NCBI RefSeq assembly: GCF_003207855.1
Contig: NZ_NKTZ01000006.1
Span: 1 to 64,000, forward strand
Direction of reading: 5' to 3'
DNA from: Komagataeibacter rhaeticus
GTDB lineage: Bacteria > Pseudomonadota > Alphaproteobacteria > Acetobacterales > Acetobacteraceae
Length of the DNA stretch: 64,000 bases
The position numbers and the translations under genes are program-made. This document shows, piece after piece, positions 1 through 9,205 of this stretch (position 1 is its first letter; each line of letters opens with the position of its first letter). A model generated the notes under the pieces. The model was not told where the DNA came from. It worked only from the letters and a program-made list of their open reading frames with translations, and did not search any database.

Positions 1-442
1 AGGACAGGACCTTGCGCGTGAACCAGTCCATGATCGCCACGAGATAGAGAAATCCCCGTTTCATGGGAATATATGTGATATCGGAACACCAGACCTGGTC
101 AGGCCGATTGATGACCAGATCCCGTAGCAGATATGGATATTTCCGATGCTCCGGATGGGGCACGGTCGTGCGCGGCTTCTGGTAGATCGCCCGCAGGCCC
201 ATGATCGCCATGAGCCGCCGGACCCGCTTGCGGCCCACTTCATGTCCCTGGCGGCGCAGATGCCATGTCATCTGCCGTGAGCCATAATACGGCGTTTCCA
301 GGAACTGGGCGTCGATCAGCCGCATCAGCTCCAGATTGGCTTCGCTCTGTGGCACAGGCCGATAGTAGACGCCCGACCGGTTGAGTTGCAGCAGCGTGCA
401 TTGCCGGATTATCGGCAGGCATGCTCTCTTCGGGTCAATCAT
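1..442 (-). CDS. IS3-family transposase OrfB (DDE integrase), partial
   Basis: This frame is open from the ATG at 442 to the window edge, giving 147 codons, so the C-terminal half is missing. It encodes the start of an IS3 OrfB: an N-terminal HTH_21-like region (MIDPKRACLPIIRQ near the start, then YYGSRQMTWHLRRQG) followed by the beginning of the rve integrase core. The segment DQVWCSDITYIPM holds the first catalytic aspartate of the DDE triad. The start codon overlaps the OrfA stop as ATGA, so translation is probably coupled. The product would join OrfA in cut-and-copy transposition. Confidence 0.88.
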   Translation of the reverse strand, partial: MIDPKRACLPIIRQCTLLQLNRSGVYYRPVPQSEANLELMRLIDAQFLETPYYGSRQMTWHLRRQGHEVGRKRVRRLMAIMGLRAIYQKPRTTVPHPEHRKYPYLLRDLVINRPDQVWCSDITYIPMKRGFLYLVAIMDWFTRKVLS

Positions 443-750
443 CTGCCGCCTCTGATCACGCCCAACCGAGCAGAGGCATCCCGCAAAAAATCCCGTTCCA
501 CCAGCAACTGGCCGATCTTGGCGTGCAGTTTCTCTACATCAGCAGGGCTGACTGAAGGTTCCGTTACTGACTTACCAGAAAAAAGGCTTGCCATGCCTTC
601 GATCGCCTGGCGCTTCCATTGGGCGATCATCGTCTGATGCACGCCATGTTTCGAAGCCAGTTCCGCCAGCGTCAGTTCCCCACGGATCGCCTCCAGCGCA
701 ACCCGTGACTTGAACTCTGCCGCATACCGTTTCCGCGTAACCTTGCCCAT
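439..750 (-). CDS. IS3-family transposase OrfA
   Basis: This 103-residue protein has an N-terminal helix-turn-helix of the HTH_8/transposase_8 type (KRYAAEFKSRVALEAIRGE, then LAELASKHGVHQTMIAQWKR). A leucine-rich segment at residues 70-92 (VEKLHAKIGQLLVERDFLRD) is the usual IS3 leucine-zipper-like dimerisation region. Its length is normal for OrfA. It would bind the IS ends and act with OrfB, whose ATG overlaps the TGA of this gene. It is intact, so the element may still be active if OrfB is complete beyond the edge. Confidence 0.92.
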   Translation of the reverse strand: MGKVTRKRYAAEFKSRVALEAIRGELTLAELASKHGVHQTMIAQWKRQAIEGMASLFSGKSVTEPSVSPADVEKLHAKIGQLLVERDFLRDASARLGVIRGGR

Positions 751-765
751 AAAACCCGTCCTCGT

Positions 766-2721
766 TCAGGCCAGATGATAGCTTATCGCCCTGTCCGAAA
801 AATGGGGACCACCTCTTTCCAATGTCATCGTCGCACGTTTGGCACCGATTACGGCCGCAACCTGTTTCAGGCTCTCTTCGCTCATTGCTTTAGCCAGGAT
901 GGAATAAGCCTCACCAAACGGATTGATGCGATCAATCAGATCAATGTCCAGTTCTCGCACGTCCATTGCGAATTTACGCACGCCATCGATCAGGGCCGTG
1001 TTGGCTCCTGGTTCTCCATCGCCACTCGTCGCAATATGAGCCGCCTGTTGTGTCAGGTTCAGAGCCGCGATGGCGTGCTGTCGAACGGCTTCTTGATCTT
1101 CCTCATCCAGTTCGGGATATTTGTCTTTGATGATTTTTCCCATGCGGGAGATCGTCAATTCCTCCGGAACGAGTTCTTTGTCGAAAAGCCCTCGTTCAAG
1201 AGCGGTCTTGTCTTGCACAAAGGCAGTGATGACTTCGTTCAGGTCTTCCTGGCAGATGCGGGTTGCCTCTTCACTCTTGGGTTCGGACAGCCCCTTGATC
1301 TCGATCTGGAACTTTCCTTTCTCTTCGTTGAACCCGACATTGCATTTGTCCTGTTGGTAACCATCGTCTCCATAATCGAAGCCGTCAGTCGGTTCGTTGG
1401 TTGACACTTTCGATCTGAACTCGAAGCGGGGGGCGAGAACCTGTTCCATCAGCAGACTGGCGGCAATGGCTTTAAGGGTATCGTTCACGGCCTCGGTTAC
1501 CGCCTCTTCTGAGGCATCTGGCTCTGCTATCAGGTTGGTAAAGCGAGCGCGGGTTTTTCCAGGCGCATCGCGGGTAGCGCGTCCTATGATCTGGATAATC
1601 TCGGTCAGGCTGGATCGATAGCCAACGGTGAGCGCATGTTCGCACCAAATCCAGTCAAAACCCTCCTTGGCCATGCCCAGGGCAATGATGATGTCCACAT
1701 GGTCGCGGTTGTTCTTCTGGGTTGGGTCTTTCAGTGCGGTGGACACACGGTCACGCTTGTTCTTGTCATCGTCCACCAGATCAGCGATCCGCAACGTCCG
1801 GCCGTCTTCCGTTTTTACCAACTGAAAGCCGGTGACAGGGTCGGCTCCTTGCCAATCGCCAAGTTCCTCGATGATGTGCTCAACTTCCCTCATCTTGTCC
1901 CTCGTGCTTTCGCGCGAATTGACGCTCGGGATGTGAATGATGGTTTTTTGCTTTGGGTCGAGAACTTTCAAGATGTCGTCGGCGTAAGACCCGGAATAGA
2001 AGAAATAGCCGATGTCGAGATGCTTGAGGTATCGATAGCCGTTTAACTGCTCGTAATAGGTGTAGGTTACGGTATCAAACTTGGCCTCATCCTGTGGAGA
2101 TAAGACATCGACCGCGTCACCCCGGAAATATGAGCCGGTCATGGCGACAATATGCACTTTGTCACGGGCAATGAACGCGCCGAGGTGATGACCCAGTTTG
2201 TTGTCTGAATCGGATGAGACGTGATGGAATTCATCCACGGCAATCAGACGATCGTCGAAAGCCTCAACGCCGAACCTGTCCACGGCGAAGCGGAAGGTGG
2301 CGTGCGTGCAGACAAGCACCTTGTCCTCACTATTAAGGAACGCCTCGACCGAATTGACCTTGCCTCCGTTATCGTCGCCGGCTGCATCACACAGGTTTCT
2401 TCTGGGTTCTACGTGCCAGTCTTCCGAGAAACCGAACTGGGTCAGAGGCTCGTCATGGAAACTTGCCCCGATGCTTCTTTCGGGCACGACGATAATGGCC
2501 TGCTTCAGTCCCTGGTTGGCCAGCTTATCGAGAGCGATAAACATAAGCGCCCGGCTTTTACCCGAAGCCGGAGGAGACTTTATGAGAAGATACTGTTCGC
2601 CGCGCTTTTCATAGGCGCGTTCCTGCATGGGTCGCATCCCCATGGCATTGGCCTTGGTTGAACTACCATTGGCCGCGTAAGAGACAGAGACGGAAGGAAC
2701 GGATTGAATTTTTTGGGTCAT
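766..2721 (-). pseudogene. DExH-box (SF2) helicase of defence operon, 3' end disrupted by IS
   Basis: The start at 2721 (MTQKIQSV) overlaps the upstream gene's stop as ATGA and has a GGGAGAG-type ribosome site. The protein is a superfamily 2 helicase of the type III restriction/Res group. Walker A (SPPASGKS) is at about 49-56, the DExH box (VDEFHH) at 162-167, motif III (MTGSY) at 194-198 and motif VI (QIIGRATR) at 377-384. About 636 native codons remain. The last 15 residues (GPHFSDRAISYHLA region) are encoded by the IS end, so the original C-terminus is lost. All helicase motifs survive, so a shortened protein could still be made. The function inferred from context is DNA translocation in a modification-linked phage defence system. 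Confidence 0.8.
792..811 (-). repeat. Predicted IS3 terminal inverted repeat
   Basis: The minus strand reads TGGTCCCCATTTTTCGGACA from 811 to 792, starting with the TG expected for IS3-family ends. It lies 42 bases upstream of the OrfA start. The opposite end is not in the window, so the repeat cannot be matched directly. Confidence 0.55.
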
Positions 2722-3551
2722 GCTCTCTCTCCCGCGACACTGGCCAATGCCGCCTTTAATGTTTGGAAGCAAAGTGTCGCAGTGTGTTTATCTGGCGAGA
2801 AGCGCGATAACATTTGCGCGTATGGATGGATGTAATTTCGGAAATCACGGAGACCGTGACTAAATTTCTGCACGTCTGGTTTCAGAAGCCCTATTTCACA
2901 CGAGACATCTATCAACTGACTAAGTGTCCAGTCATGGAATAGCTTGGGCTTGCCATCGGGGGATTTGGGGGAGGCAGATGAACGATTAAATCGTGCCGGC
3001 TCTTTCTGCGCGGCCCCCAAAAGAACGGCTTCCAACACGCTACCACACAGAAAAATTGTGGAAAGATATGCTTTTGCAGACATTGTCGCTTGCGCTTCTT
3101 TTAACCGATTTTCGATGATGGGCACGACTGTTGCTTCAACCGGAAGTTTCTGGAGGCTGGGGATGGAAAATTCATTTTGAAGAAAGGCTTCTTCAGCGCT
3201 CATAGTTTTAGCGGCAAGGGGTTTTCCGGTCAGACGTGCGACTACCTTTCGGGATTGTTCGAGAATGACTGCATCAGGTTGATTGCCGTTTAGGAGACAA
3301 TTTACCTCATAGACGCCTAACATTTCGTCGAGGACTTGGCCGACAATGGCATCAGACTCTTTCTCCCAGAAGGCCCGCATTTTTCTAGCTTTTGATGAAC
3401 CATACGTCTGATATTTTTGACTATGAATCTCAAGCCCGTAACGGGTAAAAAACTCCTGAAATGTTGTGTCTGAATAATCCAGAACGTAACCGCTCTGCAT
3501 CCCAAGAATTTTTTCAAGGTATCTTTTGTCGATCTCTGTAAGAGTGCTCAT
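2718..3551 (-). CDS. AbiJ-NTD-like / HEPN-domain protein of defence operon
   Basis: This 277-residue protein is the middle gene of a three-gene operon, with ATGA overlaps on both sides. The N-terminal 75 residues (LGMQSGYVLDYSDTTFQEFF and following) resemble the N-terminal domain found in abortive-infection proteins of the AbiJ type. This is from memory of the family, not a search. The C-terminal third is helical and contains RDFRNYIH at 235-242, an RX6H arrangement matching the HEPN ribonuclease signature, followed by a proline as in many Abi C-terminal domains. The likely role is a toxin or RNase effector triggered in infected cells, inferred from domain and context. It could instead be a structural or sensor subunit. 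Confidence 0.7.
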   Translation of the reverse strand: MSTLTEIDKRYLEKILGMQSGYVLDYSDTTFQEFFTRYGLEIHSQKYQTYGSSKARKMRAFWEKESDAIVGQVLDEMLGVYEVNCLLNGNQPDAVILEQSRKVVARLTGKPLAAKTMSAEEAFLQNEFSIPSLQKLPVEATVVPIIENRLKEAQATMSAKAYLSTIFLCGSVLEAVLLGAAQKEPARFNRSSASPKSPDGKPKLFHDWTLSQLIDVSCEIGLLKPDVQKFSHGLRDFRNYIHPYAQMLSRFSPDKHTATLCFQTLKAALASVAGERA

Positions 3552-6319
3552 GCCGCCCCTGCCTTTTTCTTATTCTTCGATCCGGTCTTGGCGGTCATTT
3601 TGGTATAGAGATCGAACAGCTTCTCCAACCGTTCTGTGTCATTGCGGAAGCAGCGGCCAATGTAGATGCGCTCCAGCACTTCGTCATTGCGCTCGTGCGC
3701 CTCTCTCAAATCAGCGGGCATTTTTTCGGGGTCATACAGTTCTGCAATAGTGGCGGGGAAATGCGCCTCGCGTGCCAACAGGATGTCTTCAGCGCAACGG
3801 GTCAGGTCGGCTTTCATCTTGTCGGTCAGGGTGGGAACGGGGAAGGTGTTCCAGCCGAGATCGCTTGAGTATCTATAATCCTCCTTAAACTTCCCGCAAA
3901 TCGTAGCTACCCACACGAAATGGAGACGTGATAGCAAGATCGAGAGATTCCAGAAGTCGGCGTCTAGGATTGAAAAAGCCTGGCTCGAAATAATCGCCGA
4001 CGCCGGGAGCACCCCACAAGGGAGATATTGCCGACGTTCTGATGTCATTCGCGGGACGATGAAAGAGTGCTGATTAGCTTGGTTGAACTCACGCATCTGG
4101 TGCGGACGGTCGGCTAATTTTCGATTTGAGGCGTCTGGACTTCGTAGCCGTATCTCGCGTGAGCGAATTAAGCGATCAGATATTAAGTCGATATCCTCAG
4201 CGCAAGAAAGGTCTTTGTCAGATATCCACAGACAGTATCGCGCCAAATCGTTATTATATTCCTTCGAGCCATAGAATCGCCTGATAAAATAGGATGATCT
4301 TTGATCGGCTGCATAGAACAATTCACGTTCCGAAAAGGATAGACTCAGTGCGCCTCCGTCATTGGGCATATTCCCCAAAACCATTTCAGACAGTTCTGGG
4401 GAGATCGGATTACTAGTTGGCTTGACTAGAGGGGTGAAACCGGCAGTTAGATATGGCGATATTTGATCAACTTTCCTGGCGATTGCACCATCGACCAGTA
4501 TTCGATCGCCTGACTTTTTATCATCAATTCCGACTATGACGCAAAACACAGCCGCCTTGTTTGTGGCGCTGTTCGACCAACTGAAGGATGTATGAGCAAA
4601 GCGAATGTCTATTCCGTGACTCAGGACAAGCGGCCAAAGCGTCGGCGCTTGCCTCCCCATACAGACCGAGTTGGTAGCTACGAGTGCCGCTGAGGCATTT
4701 ACAAACCGACAATAATCAGCGGCTTTTAGAAACCACGCGCCTACATAGTCGATATACCCCCAATGCTTTGTTCGCCCTCCAAAAATAGCAGCCATTTCGG
4801 ACTGCTGATCAGTGTCCAACTTGCCTTTACCAAGATATGGCGGATTTCCGCAGATGTAGGTTTCCCCCCCTTCGTTCTCGAAATCGATATGCGGCTGATC
4901 TAGTGGGGAATGAAATAGATCATCTGCACTGTGTTTCACTCCGGTTCCGGTCGGCGGGCAGATGCTCAGCCAGTCCAAACGAAGAGCGTTACCACAGGTG
5001 ATCCAGTTCTCTGCGTTCAGAGGAAGGAATTCGGCCAGAGCTAGCTTTTGACCGCGATACAGCACATCGCATTGGAATTCGGCGATAATGAGCGCAAGAC
5101 GTGCAATCTCGGCAGGGAAATCACGCAGTTCGATCCCCCGGAAATTGGTCAGAGGAATCTCTGACGGACGATCGGCTTCCCCGCGACGACTGTTGATCTC
5201 AGCCTCGATTGCCCGCATTTCCTTATAAGCGATGACAAGGAAATTTCCGCTTCCACAGGCCGGATCGAAGACCCTGATCCTTGCCGTACGCTTGCGTAGG
5301 TTCAGGAGCATCCGGGCATTGTCGCCGGCCTCGTTTAGTCGTGCCCGCAGGTCATCCAGAAAGAGAGGGTTCAGCACCTTGAGGATGTTCGGAACGCTCG
5401 TGTAGTGCATACCGAGAGCGCCACGTTCCTCATCGTCTGCCACGGCCTGAATCATAGACCCGAAGATGTCCGGGTTGATTTTCGTCCAGTCGAGAGCGCC
5501 GATATGGATAAGATAGGAGCGGGCGATCTTGCTGAAACGGGGCACTTCGGGGCTGCCCGAAAATAGACCGCCATTAACGTAAGGGAACCTATCAGCATAA
5601 CGAGCAATGCCCGCTTTCTTTCGCTCTGCCGTAGGGGTATTCATTGCACGGAACAGTTCGCCAATCACCTCGTGGGTGTTAGACGAATCTCGCTCGGTCA
5701 TTGTATCGACCGTGTTTGTGAAAGAGTGCCCATCCTGGAAAATATCCGTGTCTTCGGCAAAGAAGCAGAAGATGAGCCGGGCCATGAAATGGTTCATGTC
5801 ATGACGGCGGTCAGCAGTTCCCCAGTCGGGATTGTCCTTCAGCAACTCGACATACAGCCGGTTCAGCTTGCTGGTCGCGCGAATATCGAACGAACTTTCG
5901 CGGATTTGCTTGACTGTCGTGATGCCGGCTAAGGGCAGGAACGCGCCGAAATGATTCGGGAAGTCCGCATAGGCACAGGCGACGGTCTCGCCTGTATCCA
6001 ATTCTTCGGCCTCGAAGGTCTCACCATCCGTCGCCAGGATGAACTTAGCCTTGGCCTTAGATGTGGCAGGACTATCCCGGAGGGCGGTCAAAGTCCGCGT
6101 CACCTCACCGAGCGGGCAGGTTGCAATATGGATGTTATTCCGCTGGAGAAGGGCACCAGGGATGTCAGAGGCATTGGTCGAGCCTTTGGCAGCCCGGAGA
6201 CGCTTGATGGTGGTGTCTTTGTTGCCGAAGGCCAGGAGGAAAAGGTAAGGGAATTCTTCCGCATCAAAAGGTTGCTCCGCCAGCGCGGATACGGCTTCTT
6301 CAATTTCTACGGCGTTCAT
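3548..6319 (-). CDS. MmeI-like class I SAM-dependent adenine-N6 DNA methyltransferase
   Basis: This 923-residue protein would add a methyl group to adenine in a specific DNA site. The SAM-binding motif I (FDPACGSGNF) is at 351-360 and the catalytic motif IV (NPPY) at 492-495. The order and spacing fit the type IIL/MmeI-like and BREX PglX-like group. A long N-terminal region (1-300, with GNKDTTIKRLRAA and RLIFCFFAEDTD segments) precedes the methylase, and a target recognition region should lie between about 600 and 850. I cannot see a convincing PD-(D/E)XK nuclease motif at the N-terminus. It is the first gene of the operon, and its stop overlaps the next start as ATGA. It probably marks self DNA for the HEPN/helicase partners. 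Confidence 0.88.
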   Translation of the reverse strand: MNAVEIEEAVSALAEQPFDAEEFPYLFLLAFGNKDTTIKRLRAAKGSTNASDIPGALLQRNNIHIATCPLGEVTRTLTALRDSPATSKAKAKFILATDGETFEAEELDTGETVACAYADFPNHFGAFLPLAGITTVKQIRESSFDIRATSKLNRLYVELLKDNPDWGTADRRHDMNHFMARLIFCFFAEDTDIFQDGHSFTNTVDTMTERDSSNTHEVIGELFRAMNTPTAERKKAGIARYADRFPYVNGGLFSGSPEVPRFSKIARSYLIHIGALDWTKINPDIFGSMIQAVADDEERGALGMHYTSVPNILKVLNPLFLDDLRARLNEAGDNARMLLNLRKRTARIRVFDPACGSGNFLVIAYKEMRAIEAEINSRRGEADRPSEIPLTNFRGIELRDFPAEIARLALIIAEFQCDVLYRGQKLALAEFLPLNAENWITCGNALRLDWLSICPPTGTGVKHSADDLFHSPLDQPHIDFENEGGETYICGNPPYLGKGKLDTDQQSEMAAIFGGRTKHWGYIDYVGAWFLKAADYCRFVNASAALVATNSVCMGRQAPTLWPLVLSHGIDIRFAHTSFSWSNSATNKAAVFCVIVGIDDKKSGDRILVDGAIARKVDQISPYLTAGFTPLVKPTSNPISPELSEMVLGNMPNDGGALSLSFSERELFYAADQRSSYFIRRFYGSKEYNNDLARYCLWISDKDLSCAEDIDLISDRLIRSREIRLRSPDASNRKLADRPHQMREFNQANQHSFIVPRMTSERRQYLPCGVLPASAIISSQAFSILDADFWNLSILLSRLHFVWVATICGKFKEDYRYSSDLGWNTFPVPTLTDKMKADLTRCAEDILLAREAHFPATIAELYDPEKMPADLREAHERNDEVLERIYIGRCFRNDTERLEKLFDLYTKMTAKTGSKNKKKAGAA

Positions 6320-6430
6320 CGCCTCTACCCAATCCCGTTCTCAAACAAGGAGATAGCATCGCCATGCCCAGAACGGCACGGAATGCTTGCTCCTTAAACT
6401 TTACATATTCCGAGGCTATACAAATTTGGA

Positions 6431-9205
6431 TTACAGGGCCATGCCTTTGGCAGCGGCCTTGCGTTGGGTGTCCCCAATCTGGGAGCCTGCCGCCGATGCA
6501 AGGGCAGTCTGCTTCACCCCAGAGCGTTCCTGAATAGCTGCGGCGAGCTTTCCGCGATCATTGGTATAGATGGCAACACTTTGCCTGGCGCGCGACAGGG
6601 CCACATAGAAGCTCTTCTGATCCACAAGCTGGCTGGCCGTGCTATCGGCATGAACCAGAACGCGATCGGCGGTGCGTCCCTGCGCCGCAAAAGCCGTGGC
6701 CACCCAGGCATGGGCGATGTGACGGTCGCGCGGATCGTCCGGCGTCAGATGCTCGATCCGGCGATTGGCCATGCGGAGCGTGACCGTTCGCGCTGCGGGA
6801 TCGACACCGATCACTTCCCCTTGCTGGCCGTTGAGCCGCCGCGCTGCCCGATCGTTACGGGTGAACTGCACGCGGTCACCGGCACGGAGTTCGATCGGCT
6901 CGGCGGTGAACACCTGGGATTGCGTCGCGCCCCATTGCCGCAAGCGCCAGTCTATGCGTCGTCCGTCACGCGCCGTCAGGATCACGGCCGCCTTTTCCGT
7001 GTCGATGCCGGCCACGGTATAGGCATCCCGGCGGGAGACGCCCTTATCGGCATAATCCTTCGTGAAACGGACGACATCACCGATCGCGTAACTACTCGCC
7101 TCCTTCGCCTCGGTGCGGGTCATGTCTCTGGTTACGAGACGCGACAGTTCGATCGCCGGCCCACGCAGCGCACCCGCCCCGGCCAGCTTCTCGCGGATTT
7201 TTCCAGTCAGGATGTCGCGCCCGTCCCGCGACGGCTCGATGACCAGGGCGCGCTTGCGGGCTTTTCCGTCCAGCGCCGCGAAATCCCGCGCCATCTGCTC
7301 GAACCGTGCTTCCCGTCCTTCATGCTCGACGACATGCCCGCCACCCGAATCAAGGGCCGCCAGGGCTTTCTTCGCATCGCCGGCAAGGCTGGCATCCACC
7401 GCCGCACGGGCCTGCTCGTTGGTCTGGCGCAGAATCCGGGTGAGATGGGCGGTCTCCATGCCTGCCTGCTGAAGCTGCCCGAAGGCAGCACCGGCCTCGA
7501 TCGAGCCGAGTTGCGCCGTGTCGCCGACCAGCAGCACACGCGCCCGATGGGTGTCCGCCAGAGCCAGCAGCTTCGCGGTATCGCGAGCCGACACCAGCGA
7601 CGCCTCGTCCACGATCCAGAGTTGATCGGCGGCGGTCGGTTTGCCGGGTGCCAGAAGATGACGCGCGAGTGTGTCGGCGCGACTGCCGAGCGCGTCGCCC
7701 AGCACTTGGGCCGCCGAGGCGGTCGGAGCCAATGCCGTGACGCGAAGACCCTGCGCTTGGGCTTCCTCCGCGACGGTCGCCAGCACGGTCGAGGTCTTGG
7801 CGGTGCCGGCCACGCCCTGCAAGGCAACGATCCGGTTGCGACTGGCAAGAATCTGCGTCGTCGCCGCGCGCTGCTCCTCGTTCCATGCGTGACCCTGTGA
7901 TTCCGCTCGCCGCTCCGCCTGAGCCACGGCACGCGCAGCGGAAACGGGTGCCAGGATCGGTTCGACCTGATTCCGCCCGCTCTCTTCAAGGCGCAGCAAG
8001 GCGGCCTCGGCCGCGATATTGGCGGCCGTGGTCAGCCCCTCGAAGGCCGCGCCCCGGCGATCAACAAATGAGCGGGCTTCCAAAGCACCGGTTTTCTGCG
8101 CCCGAACGATTGCGGCACCGATCTCGGCATGGCCGACCTCGCCGAAGGCGAAACGCCCCGCCGCCTCGTGCAGCGCGGCTGTGGCGAAGACCGATTGCCG
8201 CTCGCCGAGCATCGACGCGCCCCGCGCGACCGCCCGATCGGCGGCGCATTCGCGGGCGAAAGGGCTTTCCACGTCCTGGGCTGTGGCCTGGGTCCGGGCG
8301 CGCGCCTCGGCCCGTGCGACCGTCTCGCGCCGGGCCTGTTCGTTCCAGCCGGCGGAGTCCGCCACCGCGCGCCACTCCCGGACCAGATCGGCATGGGGCA
8401 CGGCCTCCTTGGCCTGCCTGGTATCGAGTGCCGCCATCTGCTTCTCGGCGGCGCTCGCCTCTTCCCGGCTGGTCCCGCGCTCGCTGAGATGCGCTTCAAT
8501 CGCCTGGGATCGCTGGCTGAACGCTTCCAGCGTCGCCGCGTCGAGTCCCGTGACCTCGAAGCCGGAGTCCTTGCCCTTGTCGATCGCATAGCCCAGACGC
8601 TGGACCTCGCCCGCCAGTTCCTGGCGGTAGATCGCGCCCAACTGCTTTTGCAACTGATAGAAGGCACGGGGTTCCAGGCTCCGCCATTGCCCGCCGTCAT
8701 CCTGGGTCATGTTGAGAATGATGTTATGGCTGTGAAGCTGAGGATCGAGCGCGCGGCTGGTGCCGTGACGAAAGGTGGCGATGACCAGATTCCCCGTCGT
8801 CTCACGCCGGACCGCTCCATCCTCCCGGATGCGCGTTGCGGCGAAATGGGTTTCGGCCAGCCCCAGCGCGGTCCTGACCGCGCGCTCATGCGCCTCGACC
8901 AGGCGGCGGTCGCCCGCCACCTCGGCCAGGATCGACACCGATTTCGGGGCGCTGAAGGTCAAATCCCAGCCGGGCCGGTGCGCGATCTCGCCGTCCCGCG
9001 TCGCGCCAAGCTGCTGATCCGCGACCCGGCCTTCCAGAAGCCGGGAGAACTGGTCGTGTTCGACCGCGCCCTGCAACTTCAGCGCCTCCGCCCCTTTGCC
9101 CTGCCATTCGGACGGGGCGAGACCACCCTCGGCGTAATAATCGTCGGCTTCGTAGTAGCTCGCCGCCTGGGCTGCGTTGGTCAGGGCTGACAGGGTGGCG
9201 ACCAT
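6431..9205 (-). CDS. MobF-family relaxase/helicase (TrwC/TraA-like)
   Basis: This 924-residue conjugative relaxase nicks DNA at oriT and unwinds it. The N-terminal relaxase domain has a tyrosine cluster (SYYEADDYY, 16-24), and the HUH metal site is H147 with HSH at 158-160. The C-terminal half is a TraI/RecD-type helicase with Walker A GVAGTAKT at 464-471 and a Walker B-like segment (WIVDEASL). The length is close to R388 TrwC. The P-loop has alanine where glycine is usual (GTAKT for GTGKT). Its ATG overlaps the coupling-protein stop by one base. An origin of transfer would be expected nearby but I could not identify it. Confidence 0.93.
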   Translation of the reverse strand: MVATLSALTNAAQAASYYEADDYYAEGGLAPSEWQGKGAEALKLQGAVEHDQFSRLLEGRVADQQLGATRDGEIAHRPGWDLTFSAPKSVSILAEVAGDRRLVEAHERAVRTALGLAETHFAATRIREDGAVRRETTGNLVIATFRHGTSRALDPQLHSHNIILNMTQDDGGQWRSLEPRAFYQLQKQLGAIYRQELAGEVQRLGYAIDKGKDSGFEVTGLDAATLEAFSQRSQAIEAHLSERGTSREEASAAEKQMAALDTRQAKEAVPHADLVREWRAVADSAGWNEQARRETVARAEARARTQATAQDVESPFARECAADRAVARGASMLGERQSVFATAALHEAAGRFAFGEVGHAEIGAAIVRAQKTGALEARSFVDRRGAAFEGLTTAANIAAEAALLRLEESGRNQVEPILAPVSAARAVAQAERRAESQGHAWNEEQRAATTQILASRNRIVALQGVAGTAKTSTVLATVAEEAQAQGLRVTALAPTASAAQVLGDALGSRADTLARHLLAPGKPTAADQLWIVDEASLVSARDTAKLLALADTHRARVLLVGDTAQLGSIEAGAAFGQLQQAGMETAHLTRILRQTNEQARAAVDASLAGDAKKALAALDSGGGHVVEHEGREARFEQMARDFAALDGKARKRALVIEPSRDGRDILTGKIREKLAGAGALRGPAIELSRLVTRDMTRTEAKEASSYAIGDVVRFTKDYADKGVSRRDAYTVAGIDTEKAAVILTARDGRRIDWRLRQWGATQSQVFTAEPIELRAGDRVQFTRNDRAARRLNGQQGEVIGVDPAARTVTLRMANRRIEHLTPDDPRDRHIAHAWVATAFAAQGRTADRVLVHADSTASQLVDQKSFYVALSRARQSVAIYTNDRGKLAAAIQERSGVKQTALASAAGSQIGDTQRKAAAKGMAL

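Larger units (their letters stand above)
1..811 (-). mobile_element. IS3-family insertion sequence, truncated by the window edge
   Basis: It has two overlapping reading frames typical of the IS3 family (OrfA helix-turn-helix, OrfB DDE integrase). The right terminus is placed at about 811, where the minus strand starts TGGTCCCCATTTTTCGGACA. This is a TG-starting end, and it is also where the helicase reading frame changes from native-looking to non-native sequence. The left end and any target duplication are outside the window, so the boundary is inferred from one side only. Confidence 0.8.
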
